From Pseudomonadota bacterium (GTDB lineage: Bacteria > Chloroflexota > UBA6077 > JAJPHF01), in NCBI GenBank assembly GCA_021325365.1, contig JAJPHF010000063.1:1-64000 (forward strand): a DNA stretch of 64,000 nucleotides, in the 5' to 3' direction. Below, one piece after another: positions 45,579-54,225 of this stretch. The notes below the pieces were generated by a model. It did no database searches. It was not told where the DNA came from and saw only the letters and a list, made by a program, of their open reading frames with translations. The first letter of the stretch is position 1. Every line of letters begins with the position of its first letter. The position numbers and the translations under genes were made by a program.

Positions 45579-46544
45579 CTACAGGCGGCGCGAGCGAGGC
45601 AGGATGCCGCGCTGCTGGAGCAGGGCCATGATGCCGCCGGGCATCACGAGCAGGATCACGATGATCAGGCCCCCGAACAGCACCGGGTGGAAGAACGGGA
45701 AGCGGACCCAGAGCACCTCGGCAAGCACGTTAAGCAAGAGTGCGCCGATGACCGGCCCGAACACCGTGCCGGCGCCACCGAACATCGCCGAGGCGATCGT
45801 GCGCACGGAGAGCGAGACGGCGAACACGGCGCCCGGATCGATGTAGCTGACGTGCCAAGCGTATAGCCCGCCCGCGACGCCCGGGAAGATGGCGCTCAGC
45901 GTGAAGGCCAGCAGCTTGTAGCGTGTGGTTGGCACGCCCACCACCTCGGCGGCCGTCTCGTCCTCGCGGATCGCCAGGAGCCGCAGCCCGATCTTCGAGT
46001 TGGCGATGCCGTAGACGAGCCCGACGGCGGCGAGGGCGAGCGCCAGCATGGCGTAGTAGTCGGGCAGTAGCTCGGCATCGGGCGGCAGCGAGATGCCCAG
46101 CCCGCCGCGGGTGAGCGGCTCCCAGACGACCGCCACGATGCGGCCGACTTCGCTGAGGCCGAGGAGCGCGATCGCGAAGTAGGGGCCGCGCAAGCGCAGG
46201 GCCGGGCCGCCGATGAGCACGCCGAGCGCCGCGCAGAGCACGCCGCCCGCGAGGCACGCGAGCCACCACTCCCACTGCGCGCGCCAGATGAGAATCGCGG
46301 CGGTATAGGCACCGACGCCGAAGAAGCCCGCGTGGCCGAACGAGACGTAGCCGGTGTAGCCGGAGAGCAGGTTCCAGCTCGACGCCATGACGACCCACAT
46401 GAGCAGCAAGAACAGGAGCGAGATGACGTAGGCGCTGGCGACGAACGGCAGGGCGAGGCAGACCAGCAGCAGTCCTGCCAGGAGGAGTGCTGAGTGCCGC
46501 GTGCTGAGTGCTAAGCGCGGCTTCTGCAGCTTGACCACGCTCAT
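45579..46544 (-). CDS. livM: Branched-chain amino acid ABC transporter permease LivM
   Basis: A 321-aa permease with about nine hydrophobic segments and the family motif NLLSGYTGYVSFGHAGFFGVGAY (about 56-78); the cytoplasmic coupling loop is near GLRLLAIREDETAAEVVGV. The first 15 residues include LSTRHSALLLAG, which is the translation of the CAGCACTCAGCACT repeat (46487-46513). The gene lies 75 nt before livG. Confidence 0.93.
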   Translation of the reverse strand: MSVVKLQKPRLALSTRHSALLLAGLLLVCLALPFVASAYVISLLFLLLMWVVMASSWNLLSGYTGYVSFGHAGFFGVGAYTAAILIWRAQWEWWLACLAGGVLCAALGVLIGGPALRLRGPYFAIALLGLSEVGRIVAVVWEPLTRGGLGISLPPDAELLPDYYAMLALALAAVGLVYGIANSKIGLRLLAIREDETAAEVVGVPTTRYKLLAFTLSAIFPGVAGGLYAWHVSYIDPGAVFAVSLSVRTIASAMFGGAGTVFGPVIGALLLNVLAEVLWVRFPFFHPVLFGGLIIVILLVMPGGIMALLQQRGILPRSRRL

Positions 46545-46641
46545 CCGTGCCTTCTCGCCTGCTTGCAGAGAGTTCGCCCAACAGGCTCGTCTTTACGCCG
46601 CAGGCAGCGGGTCGCCGCCCGCGGCATCCCTACAGCGCTCG

Positions 46642-47517
46642 TCATTCGCGGATGCCAAACAGGCCGGAGGGGCGCGCGAGCAGGACGACGATGAGCAGCA
46701 AGTAGGCCACGCCCTCGGCGATCTGGGCCGTCCAGGCGTACGCGGCCAGCGCCTCGGCGACGCCGAGCGCCAGCGCGCCCAGGAAGGCGCCGCCGAAGCT
46801 GCCCAGCCCCCCGAGCACGATGATGGCAAACGCCTTGAGCAGGAAGGTGCGCCCCATCTCCGGGTAGACCGTATAGATCACCGCGAGCAGCGAGCCGGCG
46901 GCCGCGGCGAGCGCCGTGCCGAGGCCGAACGTCAGCAGGCGGATGCGCGCCACGTCGATGCCGCACACCAGCGCGACGTCCGCGTTCTGGCTCGTGGCAC
47001 GGATCGCCTTGCCGAGGCGGGCGTATTTGAGGAAGAGGTAGACCAGGACTGTGATGGCGAGCGCCACGCCGAAGGCGATGACGCGCGGGACGGAGAACGC
47101 CAGCCCGGCGACCACCAGCGAGCCGGTGTAGGCTGGAACCGAGCGGTAGTTGGCCGTCCACAGGTTCAGCGCGGAGCCTGTGAGGAAGCTGGAGAGGCCG
47201 AACGTGAGCAGCAGCGAGACGAGCAGCGGCTGGCCCACCACACGCTCGACGACGACTCGCTGCAGCAGCGCGCCCAGCGCGAACATCAGCGCCATCGCCA
47301 CGACGAGCGAGACGAGCGGGCTCACGCCCCAGAGCGTGAACAGCCAGAACGTCGTGTACGCGCCGAGCATCATCAGGTCGCCGTGGGCAACGTTGATGAC
47401 ACGCATTACGCCGAAGATCAGGTTCAGCCCAATCGCCAGGAGCGCGTAGACCGCGCCGAGCAGGACGCCGCTGATGACGACCTGCGCTAGAACAGTTAGA
47501 GTTCCCTCGGCAGCCAT
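46642..47517 (-). CDS. livH: Branched-chain amino acid ABC transporter permease LivH
   Basis: A 291-aa permease: VISGVLLGAVYALLAIGLNLIFGVMRVINVAHGDLMMLGAYT at the N-terminus and IRATSQNADVALVCGIDVARIRLLTFGLGTALAAAAGSL as the coupling loop, both typical for LivH. It ends about 100 nt before livM. Confidence 0.93.
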   Translation of the reverse strand: MAAEGTLTVLAQVVISGVLLGAVYALLAIGLNLIFGVMRVINVAHGDLMMLGAYTTFWLFTLWGVSPLVSLVVAMALMFALGALLQRVVVERVVGQPLLVSLLLTFGLSSFLTGSALNLWTANYRSVPAYTGSLVVAGLAFSVPRVIAFGVALAITVLVYLFLKYARLGKAIRATSQNADVALVCGIDVARIRLLTFGLGTALAAAAGSLLAVIYTVYPEMGRTFLLKAFAIIVLGGLGSFGGAFLGALALGVAEALAAYAWTAQIAEGVAYLLLIVVLLARPSGLFGIRE

Positions 47518-47656
47518 TGACGCATCCTACGCGCGCTGGGCGTGCTCGCCGGGCGGCGGCCCGCCGGAAGCGTGCTCACGATAGTAGCACGACTGTGCTA
47601 AGGTGTCCCTACCGGTCGGCCCCTAAGCGCGCGGCACGGAGCCCAGGAGCAGGCAC

Positions 47657-48247
47657 ATGGCCCTTACCGATACACGGCCCGCACCCCTCACCTACGCGCA
47701 GCTCCTGCGCCTGCGAGAGAAGCTCGATGACCACAACCGCTACGAGATCATCGACGGCGATCTCCAAGTGACCCCTGCGCCAGCGCCGGAACACCAGTGG
47801 GTCAGCGGTCATTTCTACCGGCTGGTGTCAACTCACGTATGGGATCACGGCCTCGGCATGCTCTTCGCCGCGCCGCTGGACGTGATTTTCACGAACTTCA
47901 GCGTGGTCGAGCCGGACATCGTCTACATCACCGCGGAGCAGATCGAGCGCATCGGGCGGCGCGGCATCGAGGAGCCCCCCACCCTGGTGATCGAGGTGCT
48001 GTCGCCGAGCACGACCGCCCGCGACCGCGGCATCAAGCGCGAACTGTACGAGCGGCAGGGCGTCCCCCACTACTGGCTGGCCCACCCCACGCGCCGCTCG
48101 CTGGAGGTCCGCGAGCGGCGTGGCGGCCAATATGAGCTAGTGGCCACGCTGACCGGGAACGCCGAGTTCCGGCCCCTGCTATTCCCGGGCCTAGTCATCC
48201 CGCTCCGCGAGATCTGGCCGCCCCGGTCCTGGCGCGCGCGGCAGTAA
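47657..48247 (+). CDS. Uma2-family putative endonuclease (second)
   Basis: A 196-aa protein of the same family as the one at 40097, with YEIIDGDLQVTPAPAPEHQ, VEPDIVYITAEQ and PPTLVIEVLSPSTTARDRGIKRELYERQGVPHYWLAHP. The core Asp, Glu and Lys are present. The ATG follows AGGAGC. It stands on the plus strand between the livK and livH genes, splitting the transporter cluster, which suggests insertion. Confidence 0.9.
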   Translation: MALTDTRPAPLTYAQLLRLREKLDDHNRYEIIDGDLQVTPAPAPEHQWVSGHFYRLVSTHVWDHGLGMLFAAPLDVIFTNFSVVEPDIVYITAEQIERIGRRGIEEPPTLVIEVLSPSTTARDRGIKRELYERQGVPHYWLAHPTRRSLEVRERRGGQYELVATLTGNAEFRPLLFPGLVIPLREIWPPRSWRARQ

Positions 48248-48257
48248 GTACCCCGCC

Positions 48258-49538
48258 TCAGGCGCGCTGCGACCAGGGCGGCGTCGGCAGCTTGTAGCTC
48301 CCCGTGGCGTACTTGGCCGGCCAGACGAGCACCTTGTCGGCGCCCTGCCATTGGATGGTCACCGCCTCGTGCCCGACCATCATGCCGTTGGCATCCACCT
48401 TGAACTTGCCGGGCAGCACGGTCTCGACCTCGGCGGCCGCGATCCAGTCGCGGAGCTTCTGATTGTCCAGCGCGCCGACCGCCTTCACGGCGGCTTCGAG
48501 CACCTGGCAGGCGCTGTAGCCCGCCGCCGAGTGGTAGTCTGGCTCGCGGTTGAACATCTCCTTGTAGGCGCGCACGAAGTCCTGGTTGCCGGGCGTCTGC
48601 AGCTCCGGCTCCCACATCGAGGGGCCGAACACGTAGTCGGCGTCCTTGCCCAGCGCCTCGCCGTAGTCCGGCATGGCGGCACCCACGGAGTAGGCCATCA
48701 GCTTCGGGTTGTAGCTCAGCTCCTTCGACTGGCGGGTCAGGAGCAGCGCGTCGGGCAGGTACGAGCCGCCGACGAGCACCTCGGCGTTGGCCGCCTTGGC
48801 CTTCTGGATGATCGACGAGACGTCGGTCACCTTCTCGGGGTACTGCTCCTCGAGGACCACCTGCAGGCCCTTGTCCTTCGCCAGCTTCACGGTGCCCTGC
48901 GCGGTCGACTTGGGGAACAGCGTGGACTCGTTGGCGACCGCAAGGGTGCGGTAGCCTTCCTTCTGCGCGATCTCCAGGACGCCGGTGAAGTAGCTCTCGG
49001 CGATCGAGTAGACGCCGAAGAGGTACTTCTTGTTGCCCTGAGTCCACAGGTCGGAGGCCGACGCGCCGGCCGCGAGCATCGGGTAACGGTACTTCTCGGC
49101 GACGTTCGCGGCCGCCTGGGTGACCTGGCTGCTGTAGGGACCGAGGATCAGATCGACCTTGTCGTCGGTGATAAGCTGCTCGTAGAGCTTCTGGCCGGTG
49201 CTAGCGTCGCTCTGGTCGTCGCGGATGATCATCTGTACGGGGCGGCCGAGCAGGCCGCCGCGCGCGTTCACCTGCTTCTCCCAGAGCTGGTAAGCCTCCT
49301 GCTGGTAGAGGCCCGTGCGCCCGTAACTACCCGTCGCGGCGATCGAGGCGCCGATCTTGATCGGGCCGCTGGTACTGCCCGACGCGGCGCCGGCCGCGCC
49401 GCTCGCCGCGGGCTGCCCGCCGCCCGCGCGGCCCGTCTGGGCGGCCGAGGGGCCACAGGCCGCCAGCGCGGCCGCCCCGCCCGCGCCCGCCGCGATCCGC
49501 AGGAAGTCCCGCCGCGAGAGCCCAGAACGTCGAGTCAT
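48258..49538 (-). CDS. livK: Amino-acid ABC transporter substrate-binding lipoprotein (LivK type)
   Basis: A 426-aa binding protein with a twin-arginine-type signal SRRDFLRIAAGAGGAAALAAC that also has a lipobox (Cys about 28). The periplasmic type I fold follows: IKIGASIAATGSYGRTGLYQQEAYQLW, ILGPYSSQVTQAAANV and a C-terminal KVLVWPAKYATGSYKLPTPPW. It heads the liv cluster, but a Uma2 gene on the other strand lies before livH. The ligand is uncertain; related proteins in aromatic degraders bind benzoate-like acids. Confidence 0.9.
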   Translation of the reverse strand: MTRRSGLSRRDFLRIAAGAGGAAALAACGPSAAQTGRAGGGQPAASGAAGAASGSTSGPIKIGASIAATGSYGRTGLYQQEAYQLWEKQVNARGGLLGRPVQMIIRDDQSDASTGQKLYEQLITDDKVDLILGPYSSQVTQAAANVAEKYRYPMLAAGASASDLWTQGNKKYLFGVYSIAESYFTGVLEIAQKEGYRTLAVANESTLFPKSTAQGTVKLAKDKGLQVVLEEQYPEKVTDVSSIIQKAKAANAEVLVGGSYLPDALLLTRQSKELSYNPKLMAYSVGAAMPDYGEALGKDADYVFGPSMWEPELQTPGNQDFVRAYKEMFNREPDYHSAAGYSACQVLEAAVKAVGALDNQKLRDWIAAAEVETVLPGKFKVDANGMMVGHEAVTIQWQGADKVLVWPAKYATGSYKLPTPPWSQRA

Positions 49539-49690
49539 GGCTGTCTCCCCTTCGGGCGGCCGCGTCAGCGCGCGCGGCCGCGCTGCTTATCCCTAATCTA
49601 CTGCATCGTCCGGCCGGCGGCTACGGGTAGGTGCCACCACTCGCCGAATAGTCGAATGACGGTTGGGCGACGGCAGGGTGGCGCGATGGG

Positions 49691-50596
49691 CTAGCCCGGG
49701 GCGCCGAAACGAGGAACGTTCGGCAAAGGGGGCGCCGCAGGCGCGGGCGGCGGGCCGGCCGGCGCGGACGGCGGAGGAGCCGCCGTCGCGGGCGGTCGGG
49801 CGGTGCGTGGCGAGGCGGTGGCCGGCGGCGCCGGGCGTGGTGGGACCGCGGCCGGCGGCGCCGGCCGCGGCACGACGGGAACGGCACGGGTAGGCGCGGG
49901 CGTCGGGGTGGGCGTGGGCGTCGGCGCACGCGCGGCCGCGATCGCGCCGAGGCAGGCGGTCGCTTCGCTCAGGTCCGCCGCCAGCTCGCTGGCTCGCGCG
50001 CAGTGGTTCTGGGCCTCGTCCAGATCGCGGTCGCCCAGGAGCGCCTGGCCCCAGGCGGCCTCGGCCTCGGCGAGGCGGCGGAGCGGCGCGCGCTCGGGTA
50101 GCCAGGCGAGGTAGAGCGGATCGGCGTCGTGGACCGCCTGGAACTTACCGACCGCGTCGTCCCAGCGCCCCGCCGCGAGCGCGATCTCGCCGGCTCGGTA
50201 GGCCAGCGCGAGGGTGTACTCGCCCGCCACCTCGGCGAGGTCCGGCCGCAGGTCGTGGGCGCGGTCGAACCAGCGCAGGGCGCCGAGCACGTCGCCCGGG
50301 CTGAGGGCGGCGCGTCCCTTGGCGAGGTAGACGGTCACGAGCCGGTCCGACAGGCCGGGCGTGTCGGGGGCGTCGGCGGCCACGCGCTCGCAGGCCTGCA
50401 GCGCGCCGTCCCAGTCGCCGGCCGCCGCCGTGCGCTCGCACTCGGCGGTCACCTCGGCCACGGTGGTGTCGGGGGCCACGTCGCGCGCGTTGGCGACGGG
50501 CGGGCCGGCGGGCGTCCGGGCGCTGAGATCCACGCAGCCGACGAGGCTCACGGCCGCGAGCGCTGCCAGCAGCCAGGCGCCCAGCCAGTCCCGCAC
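49691..50596 (-). CDS. TPR-containing lipoprotein
   Basis: A 301-aa protein with signal and lipobox LVGC (Cys about residue 21), four to five tetratricopeptide-like helices (for example CERTAAAGDWDGALQACERVAADAPD and WFDRAHDLRPDLAEVAGEYTLALAYRAGEIALAAGRWDDAVGKF), then a Pro/Thr/Ala-rich tail from about residue 205. The GTG start has GGAGAG upstream. Possible scaffold at the cell surface. Nothing more specific can be said. Confidence 0.78.
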   Translation of the reverse strand: MRDWLGAWLLAALAAVSLVGCVDLSARTPAGPPVANARDVAPDTTVAEVTAECERTAAAGDWDGALQACERVAADAPDTPGLSDRLVTVYLAKGRAALSPGDVLGALRWFDRAHDLRPDLAEVAGEYTLALAYRAGEIALAAGRWDDAVGKFQAVHDADPLYLAWLPERAPLRRLAEAEAAWGQALLGDRDLDEAQNHCARASELAADLSEATACLGAIAAARAPTPTPTPTPAPTRAVPVVPRPAPPAAVPPRPAPPATASPRTARPPATAAPPPSAPAGPPPAPAAPPLPNVPRFGAPG

Positions 50597-50813
50597 CGTC
50601 TGCTCTCCGCCCCATCCGCTGCCGCGTGCCGTCCGTCCGCCAACGTCGCACGCCGCGCGCAGCCCAGTATAGCCCGGCGGCGGCCCGGTGGCGGTAGATA
50701 TTCCGTGAGGATGCGCGGGCTCGAAATGGTGATACGGGACCGCCGTTCGAGCCGCCTTTGACAGCCGCGCGCGGCCGCGCTACAGTCGGCGCGAACACGC
50801 GGCAGAGGTGACT

Positions 50814-51956
50814 ATGACTGGACTTCGTGGGGTGGCTCTTCTCGTCCCGTGGGTGGCGGCCGCGTGGCTGCTGACCGCCTGCGCGCCCGCCGCGCCGGCC
50901 GCCGCGCCCGCCGGCCCCGTCCCCCCGGCGGCCGGTCCGGCGCCGGCATCCGGCGGGGCCGCGCCATCGGCGGCGCCGACGGCGGCGACCGCCGCGGACC
51001 CGCCCGCGGCCGAGCCGGTGCGCTTCGGCGTGCTGTCTGCCGCGACCGACGCCGGCATCTTCATCGCGCAGGAGCTTGGCTACTTCCGCGAGCAGGGCGT
51101 GGACCTGGACCTGGTGCCGTTCGACTCGGCGGCGCGGATGGTGGCGCCGCTCGGCGCCGGCCAGCTCGACGCGGGCGGCGGCTCGCACAGCGCGGGCCTG
51201 TTCAACGCCGTGGCGCGGGGGATCGACCTCAAGCTGGTGGCCGACAAGGGCGTCTCGTCGCCCGGCCACGGCTTTCAGGCGCTGGTGTTCCGCAAGGACC
51301 TGGCCGACAGCGGGCGGCTACGGAGCACGGCCGACCTGCGCGGCCTGCGCGTGGCGCTGCCGGCGCGGGGCATCACGGCCGAGGCCTCGCTGGAGCGCTG
51401 GCTGCGCGCGGGCGGCCTGGGGACCGACGACGTGGAGCTGACCGAGCTGAACTTCGCCGAGCACGGCGCCGCGCTGAGCGGACAATCGGTCGAGGCGGCG
51501 ATCTCGATCGAGCCGTTCCTGACGTTCATCGTCGAGCGCGGCATCGGCGTGGTCCACCAGCGCAGCGACGAGTTCACGCCCGGCTACCAGCTGGCCGAGA
51601 TCATCTACAGCGGCCAGTTCGCCCGCGACCGTGCCGAGGCCGGGCGCCGCTTCATGATCGCGTACCTCAAGGGCGTCCGCTACTACGACGACGCCTTTGA
51701 CGGCGGCGACGCGGCCAAGCGGCAGGAAGCCGTCGCCATCCTGACCCGCAGCACGGCCGTCAAGGACCCCGCCCTGTACGACCGCATGGTGATGCCCGGA
51801 CTAGACCCGAATGGCCGCCTGAACGTGGCGAGCATCGCGGAGGACCAGGACCTATGGCTCGCCTCGGGCTTGCAGCAGGCGCGGGTGAACCTCGACGAAG
51901 TCGTGGACCCGAGCTTCACCGACGCCGCCGTGGCCGCGCTGGGGCCGTACCGCTAA
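50814..51956 (+). CDS. NitT/TauT-type ABC solute-binding lipoprotein (tandem copy 1)
   Basis: A 380-aa lipoprotein with lipobox LTAC (Cys about residue 23), an Ala/Pro linker to about 65, then the binding domain with FGVLSAATDAGIFIAQELGYFREQGVDLDLVPFDSAARMVAPLGAGQLDAGGGSHSAGLFNA. The ATG follows GAGG; a GTG two codons earlier is possible. A paralogue follows 120 bp downstream with the same repeated wording. No permease or ATPase is nearby. Confidence 0.87.
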   Translation: MTGLRGVALLVPWVAAAWLLTACAPAAPAAAPAGPVPPAAGPAPASGGAAPSAAPTAATAADPPAAEPVRFGVLSAATDAGIFIAQELGYFREQGVDLDLVPFDSAARMVAPLGAGQLDAGGGSHSAGLFNAVARGIDLKLVADKGVSSPGHGFQALVFRKDLADSGRLRSTADLRGLRVALPARGITAEASLERWLRAGGLGTDDVELTELNFAEHGAALSGQSVEAAISIEPFLTFIVERGIGVVHQRSDEFTPGYQLAEIIYSGQFARDRAEAGRRFMIAYLKGVRYYDDAFDGGDAAKRQEAVAILTRSTAVKDPALYDRMVMPGLDPNGRLNVASIAEDQDLWLASGLQQARVNLDEVVDPSFTDAAVAALGPYR

Positions 51957-52076
51957 CGTCGCCGGCGTGGCGCTGTTCGCGGACCGCCCGCCTGTGCCCC
52001 GATTGGCGAGCGGCGCCATTGAGGTGGCGCCGCCCGCCGTGTAGAGTATCCATAAATCACGTATGGGGGTGGGCCC

Positions 52077-53197
52077 ATGGTGGCCATGCGCGGTGTGGCG
52101 GTCGGCGCCGTCCTAACCTGTGGACTCCTCCTCGTCGGGGCCTGCAAGCCGGCGGCGCCGGCGGCCGAGCCTGCCCCGGCGCCGGCCGCATCCGCGCCCG
52201 CGGCCTCCACGGCGGCGCCGGCGGCCGGCCAGCCGGCGACGCCCGCGCATGCGGAAACGCTGCACATCGGCGTCCTGGCGAGCACGACGGATGCCGGCAT
52301 CTTCATCGCCAACGATCTCGGCTACCTGCGCGAACAGGGCATCGAGCTGGACATGACGACCTTCGACTCGGCGGCGCGCATGGTGGCGCCGCTGGGCGCG
52401 GGCCAGCTCGACGTCGGGGCCGGCGCGCACAGCGCCGGCCTGAACAACGCCATCAGCCGCGGCGTGGACATCAAGCTCGTCGCCGACAAGGGATCGGCCA
52501 CGCCGGGCCACGGCTTCCAGGCGCTGGTGTTCCGCAAGGAGCTGGCCGACAGCGGACAACTCCGCACGCCGGCCGACCTGCGCGGTCGGCGCGTCGGCGT
52601 CTCGGCGCGCGGCATCACCGTGGAGGTCGCGCTGGCGACGTGGCTGCGCCGCGCCGGGCTGTCGATGGACGACGTCGACCCGGTCGAGATGGGCTTCCCG
52701 GACCAGGTGAACGCGATGGGCAACGGCTCGCTCGACGCGACGATCAGCATCGAGCCGTTCCTGACGCGCTCCTCGACCTGGGCGTGGGCACGATCTACCA
52801 GCGCACCGACGAGCTGATCCCCGGCTACCAGATCGCCGAGGTGTTCTACGGCGGCCAGTTCATGCAGGCGCAGCCGGACGCCGCGCGCCGCTTCATGATC
52901 GCGTACCTGAAGGGCGTCCGCTACTACAACGACGCCTTCGACAAGGGCGACACGGCGAAGCGCCAGGAGACGGTCGACATCCTGACGCGCAACACCACCG
53001 TCAAAGACCCGGGGCTGTACGACCGCATGGTGATGCCTGGCCTCGCCCCCGACGGCCATCTGAATGTGGCGAGCATCGCCGAGGACCAGGACTACTTTCT
53101 GGCCGCGGGCCTGCAGCAGCAGCGGATCGACATCAACACGCTCGTCGATCACTCCTTCGCCGACGCCGCGGTGCAGGTCCTCGGGCCGTACCAGTAG
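52077..53197 (+). pseudogene. NitT/TauT-type solute-binding lipoprotein (tandem copy 2), frameshifted
   Basis: A paralogue of the preceding gene. Frame one runs from the ATG with lipobox VGAC through GIFIANDLGYLREQGIELDMTTFDSAARMVAPLGAGQL to SIEPFLT. One base is missing near 52767, after which the match resumes as LLDLGVGTIYQRTDELIPGYQIAEVF and continues to the stop at 53197. Aligned with its neighbour, exactly one residue is disturbed. Restored length is about 373 aa. Either a true pseudogene or a sequence error. Confidence 0.85.
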
Positions 53198-53512
53198 CCC
53201 GGGTCGCTCGCAAGGGCGAATCTCGGACGAGGACGCGGCGGGCGGCTCGCTGAAAAGCGTGACATCCCAGCGACTAGCGCGCGGGCCACGAACGCACGCT
53301 CATCGGGTGGAGGCGCTGGAGCGCTTCGTGCGCCGCGAGCCGCTGCACCGCACCCACGAGTGCGTCTTCGGCGTTCTCGCGCTCGAAAGCGAGCCCGTCG
53401 ACCCGCGGCTGTAAGCCCGGGCCCGTTCGCGCTGGCCATTACGGCATGACGCCCTCTAGTGCTCTGTGCGCCATCATTAGCTATACTGTGTATACGGTAG
53501 CAGGAGAGTGCG
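53198..53512. other. Spacer before the toxin-antitoxin pair
   Basis: About 315 bp. Open frames in it have no ribosome site or domain. Near its end (53481-53500) lies TATACTGTGTATA, a small inverted repeat that overlaps a TATACT -10-like hexamer just before the antitoxin gene. AT content rises from about 53440 onward. Confidence 0.5.
53481..53500 (+). promoter_or_regulatory. Possible promoter and autoregulatory operator of the AbrB/Doc pair
   Basis: TATAC-TGT-GTATA is an exact 5-bp inverted repeat that includes TATACT, a good -10 match 25 nt before the antitoxin start. A clear -35 is not seen. AbrB/MazE antitoxins commonly bind such a site in their own promoter. Confidence 0.45.
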
Positions 53513-53728
53513 ATGATTCAGCAAAGGCTCCGCAAGGTCGGCAACAGCTACGTGGTCACCATCCCAAAGAGCGAAGTGCAGCGGCGGGGACTACGCGAAG
53601 GACAGCTCCTCGCTATCGAAGTACAGCCGTTGGACGTTCGGCCGACGATGCCCCCCGACCTGCGGGAAGCATTCGAGGCGAGCTGGCGTGAGAATGAAGA
53701 GATCTACCGTGCCCTCGGCGAGAGTTAG
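53513..53728 (+). CDS. AbrB/MazE-type antitoxin
   Basis: A 71-aa swapped-hairpin DNA-binding protein: MIQQRLRKVGNSYVVTIPKSEVQRRGLREGQLLAIEVQPL, the normal AbrB/MazE fold, then a short tail that may bind the toxin. The ATG follows AGGAGAG. The toxin gene begins 13 nt after its stop. The gene is richer in A and T than its neighbours. Confidence 0.9.
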   Translation: MIQQRLRKVGNSYVVTIPKSEVQRRGLREGQLLAIEVQPLDVRPTMPPDLREAFEASWRENEEIYRALGES

Positions 53729-53740
53729 GCTGGCTGAGGG

Positions 53741-54148
53741 ATGGCGGGTTCCGGGATTCGCTATCTCTCGCTGGCTGAAGTGCTCGCGCTGTACAGCGAG
53801 CTGATGGAACGCACTGGCTTCGTAGTCGCGCCGCTGAGAAACGAGGGCATATTGGAATCGGCGGTCATGCGCCCGCAGATGGCCGCCCACTATGGCGGGG
53901 CTGACATCTTGCGTCAGGCAGCACTCCTTGCCGCAGGCATCTCGCAGGGCCAAGCATTCTTGGATGGGAACAAGCGGACGGCATTCGGCACGATGGATAC
54001 TTTTCTTCGGCTGAACGGACTGCGGTTTAACGGCCGACTAAAGGAAACCGTCGATCAGTTCGCGGCGTTGGCGACACGAGCTGATGGCCTCGAAGCCGCC
54101 ACCGCGCGGTTCGAGCAATGGCTCCGCGCCCGTGTGCAGCCGCTGTAG
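53741..54148 (+). CDS. Doc/Fic-type death-on-curing toxin
   Basis: A 135-aa Doc-family protein that would AMP-ylate or phosphorylate a host target. The Fic motif reads GQAFLDGNKRTAF (about residues 71-83). The usual first His is Gln here, while Asp, Gly, Asn, Lys and Arg are kept. The His is catalytic in Fic and Doc, so activity is open. The ATG lies just after TGAGGG, a weak ribosome site. The operon order antitoxin then toxin is normal. Confidence 0.87.
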   Translation: MAGSGIRYLSLAEVLALYSELMERTGFVVAPLRNEGILESAVMRPQMAAHYGGADILRQAALLAAGISQGQAFLDGNKRTAFGTMDTFLRLNGLRFNGRLKETVDQFAALATRADGLEAATARFEQWLRARVQPL

Positions 54149-54225
54149 GACTGTAGGCTGGGCCGCGTGCAGCGGTCTCAACGACTGGTTCTAGCGAGCA
54201 TTAATTACACAATGCGAGTAGGCGA

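Noticed and set aside
53260..53414. Short open frame after the tandem solute-binding genes
   Set aside because: No ribosome site and no recognisable family; likely chance in GC-rich spacer.
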